Part shown: in pieces, positions 32,360 to 32,368 of the stretch
Layout of the letters: every line of letters starts with the position of its first letter
Position numbering within the stretch: position 1 is the first letter of the stretch
Assembly: GCA_007693955.1 (NCBI GenBank)
Contig: RECR01000051.1
Span: forward strand, 1 to 32,368
Reading direction: 5' to 3'
Length of the DNA stretch: 32,368 bases
Origin: Gloeocapsa sp. DLM2.Bin57
GTDB lineage: Bacteria > Cyanobacteriota > Cyanobacteriia > Cyanobacteriales > Gloeocapsaceae
Position numbers and translations under genes: made by a program
The notes under the pieces: generated by a model
Told to the model about the DNA's origin: nothing
What the model saw: the letters and a program-made list of their open reading frames with translations, nothing else
The model's database searches: none

Positions 32360-32368
32360 TCCTTATTT

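Overview
The window is chromosomal DNA from a cyanobacterium. About twenty copies of the HIP1 palindrome GCGATCGC are scattered through it. Several genes belong to families that are largely cyanobacterial or plastid (a Ycf49/DUF2499 protein, a DUF3318 protein), the tRNA with anticodon CAU resembles plastid trnI-CAU, and there is a treZ-treY-treH trehalose cluster like that of Nostoc-type cyanobacteria. The DNA is AT-rich. The genus cannot be fixed from sequence alone. No rRNA, CRISPR array, prophage or intact insertion sequence is visible.

Layout. (1) 1-3292: a secreted nidogen-like protein cut by the left edge, a DUF3318 protein, a small membrane-anchored unknown, and an exported chymotrypsin-like protease with a PEP-CTERM-type tail. 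(2) 3219-7384, minus strand: five tightly packed genes (small membrane protein, CNNM/CBS 'hemolysin' family transporter, GldF-like ABC permease, GT23-like fucosyltransferase homologue, ECF/CbiO-type ABC ATPase). (3) 7438-9150: tRNA-Ile2(CAU), a small secreted unknown, pyrE and a four-helix membrane protein. (4) 9225-13662: a GldG-like protein, then an inverted aldo/keto reductase, then DUF4350 and MoxR genes. This looks like a Gld/MoxR membrane module that has been rearranged. (5) 13669-17007, minus strand: trpE, a GH57 glucan enzyme and ycf49 in one probable operon. (6) 17008-17676: an intergenic region with a small MshEN-like gene broken by an exact 38-bp tandem duplication, and a strong inverted repeat. 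(7) 17677-21231: an 1184-residue NB-ARC/WD40 STAND ATPase with 14 WD repeats. (8) 21222-28671, minus strand: treH, treY and treZ, preceded by a monothiol glutaredoxin, a BolA protein and a secreted TPR-like unknown. (9) 28693-32226: an 1177-residue membrane protein with an alpha/beta-hydrolase triad and a separate His...Asn-Cys signature. The right edge holds short C-rich repeats and a nested hairpin that may be the end of an IS200/IS605-type element.

How the genes work together. TreZ and TreY make trehalose from glucan ends and TreH degrades it, so one unit carries both synthesis and turnover of a stress solute. GH57 nearby suggests further glucan metabolism. Grx4 and BolA form a known [2Fe-2S] pair. 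The strongest candidates for new biology are the STAND ATPase beside the disrupted small gene, the double-active-site 1177-residue protein, and the split Gld/MoxR module with a possible transposon scar beside the inserted reductase.
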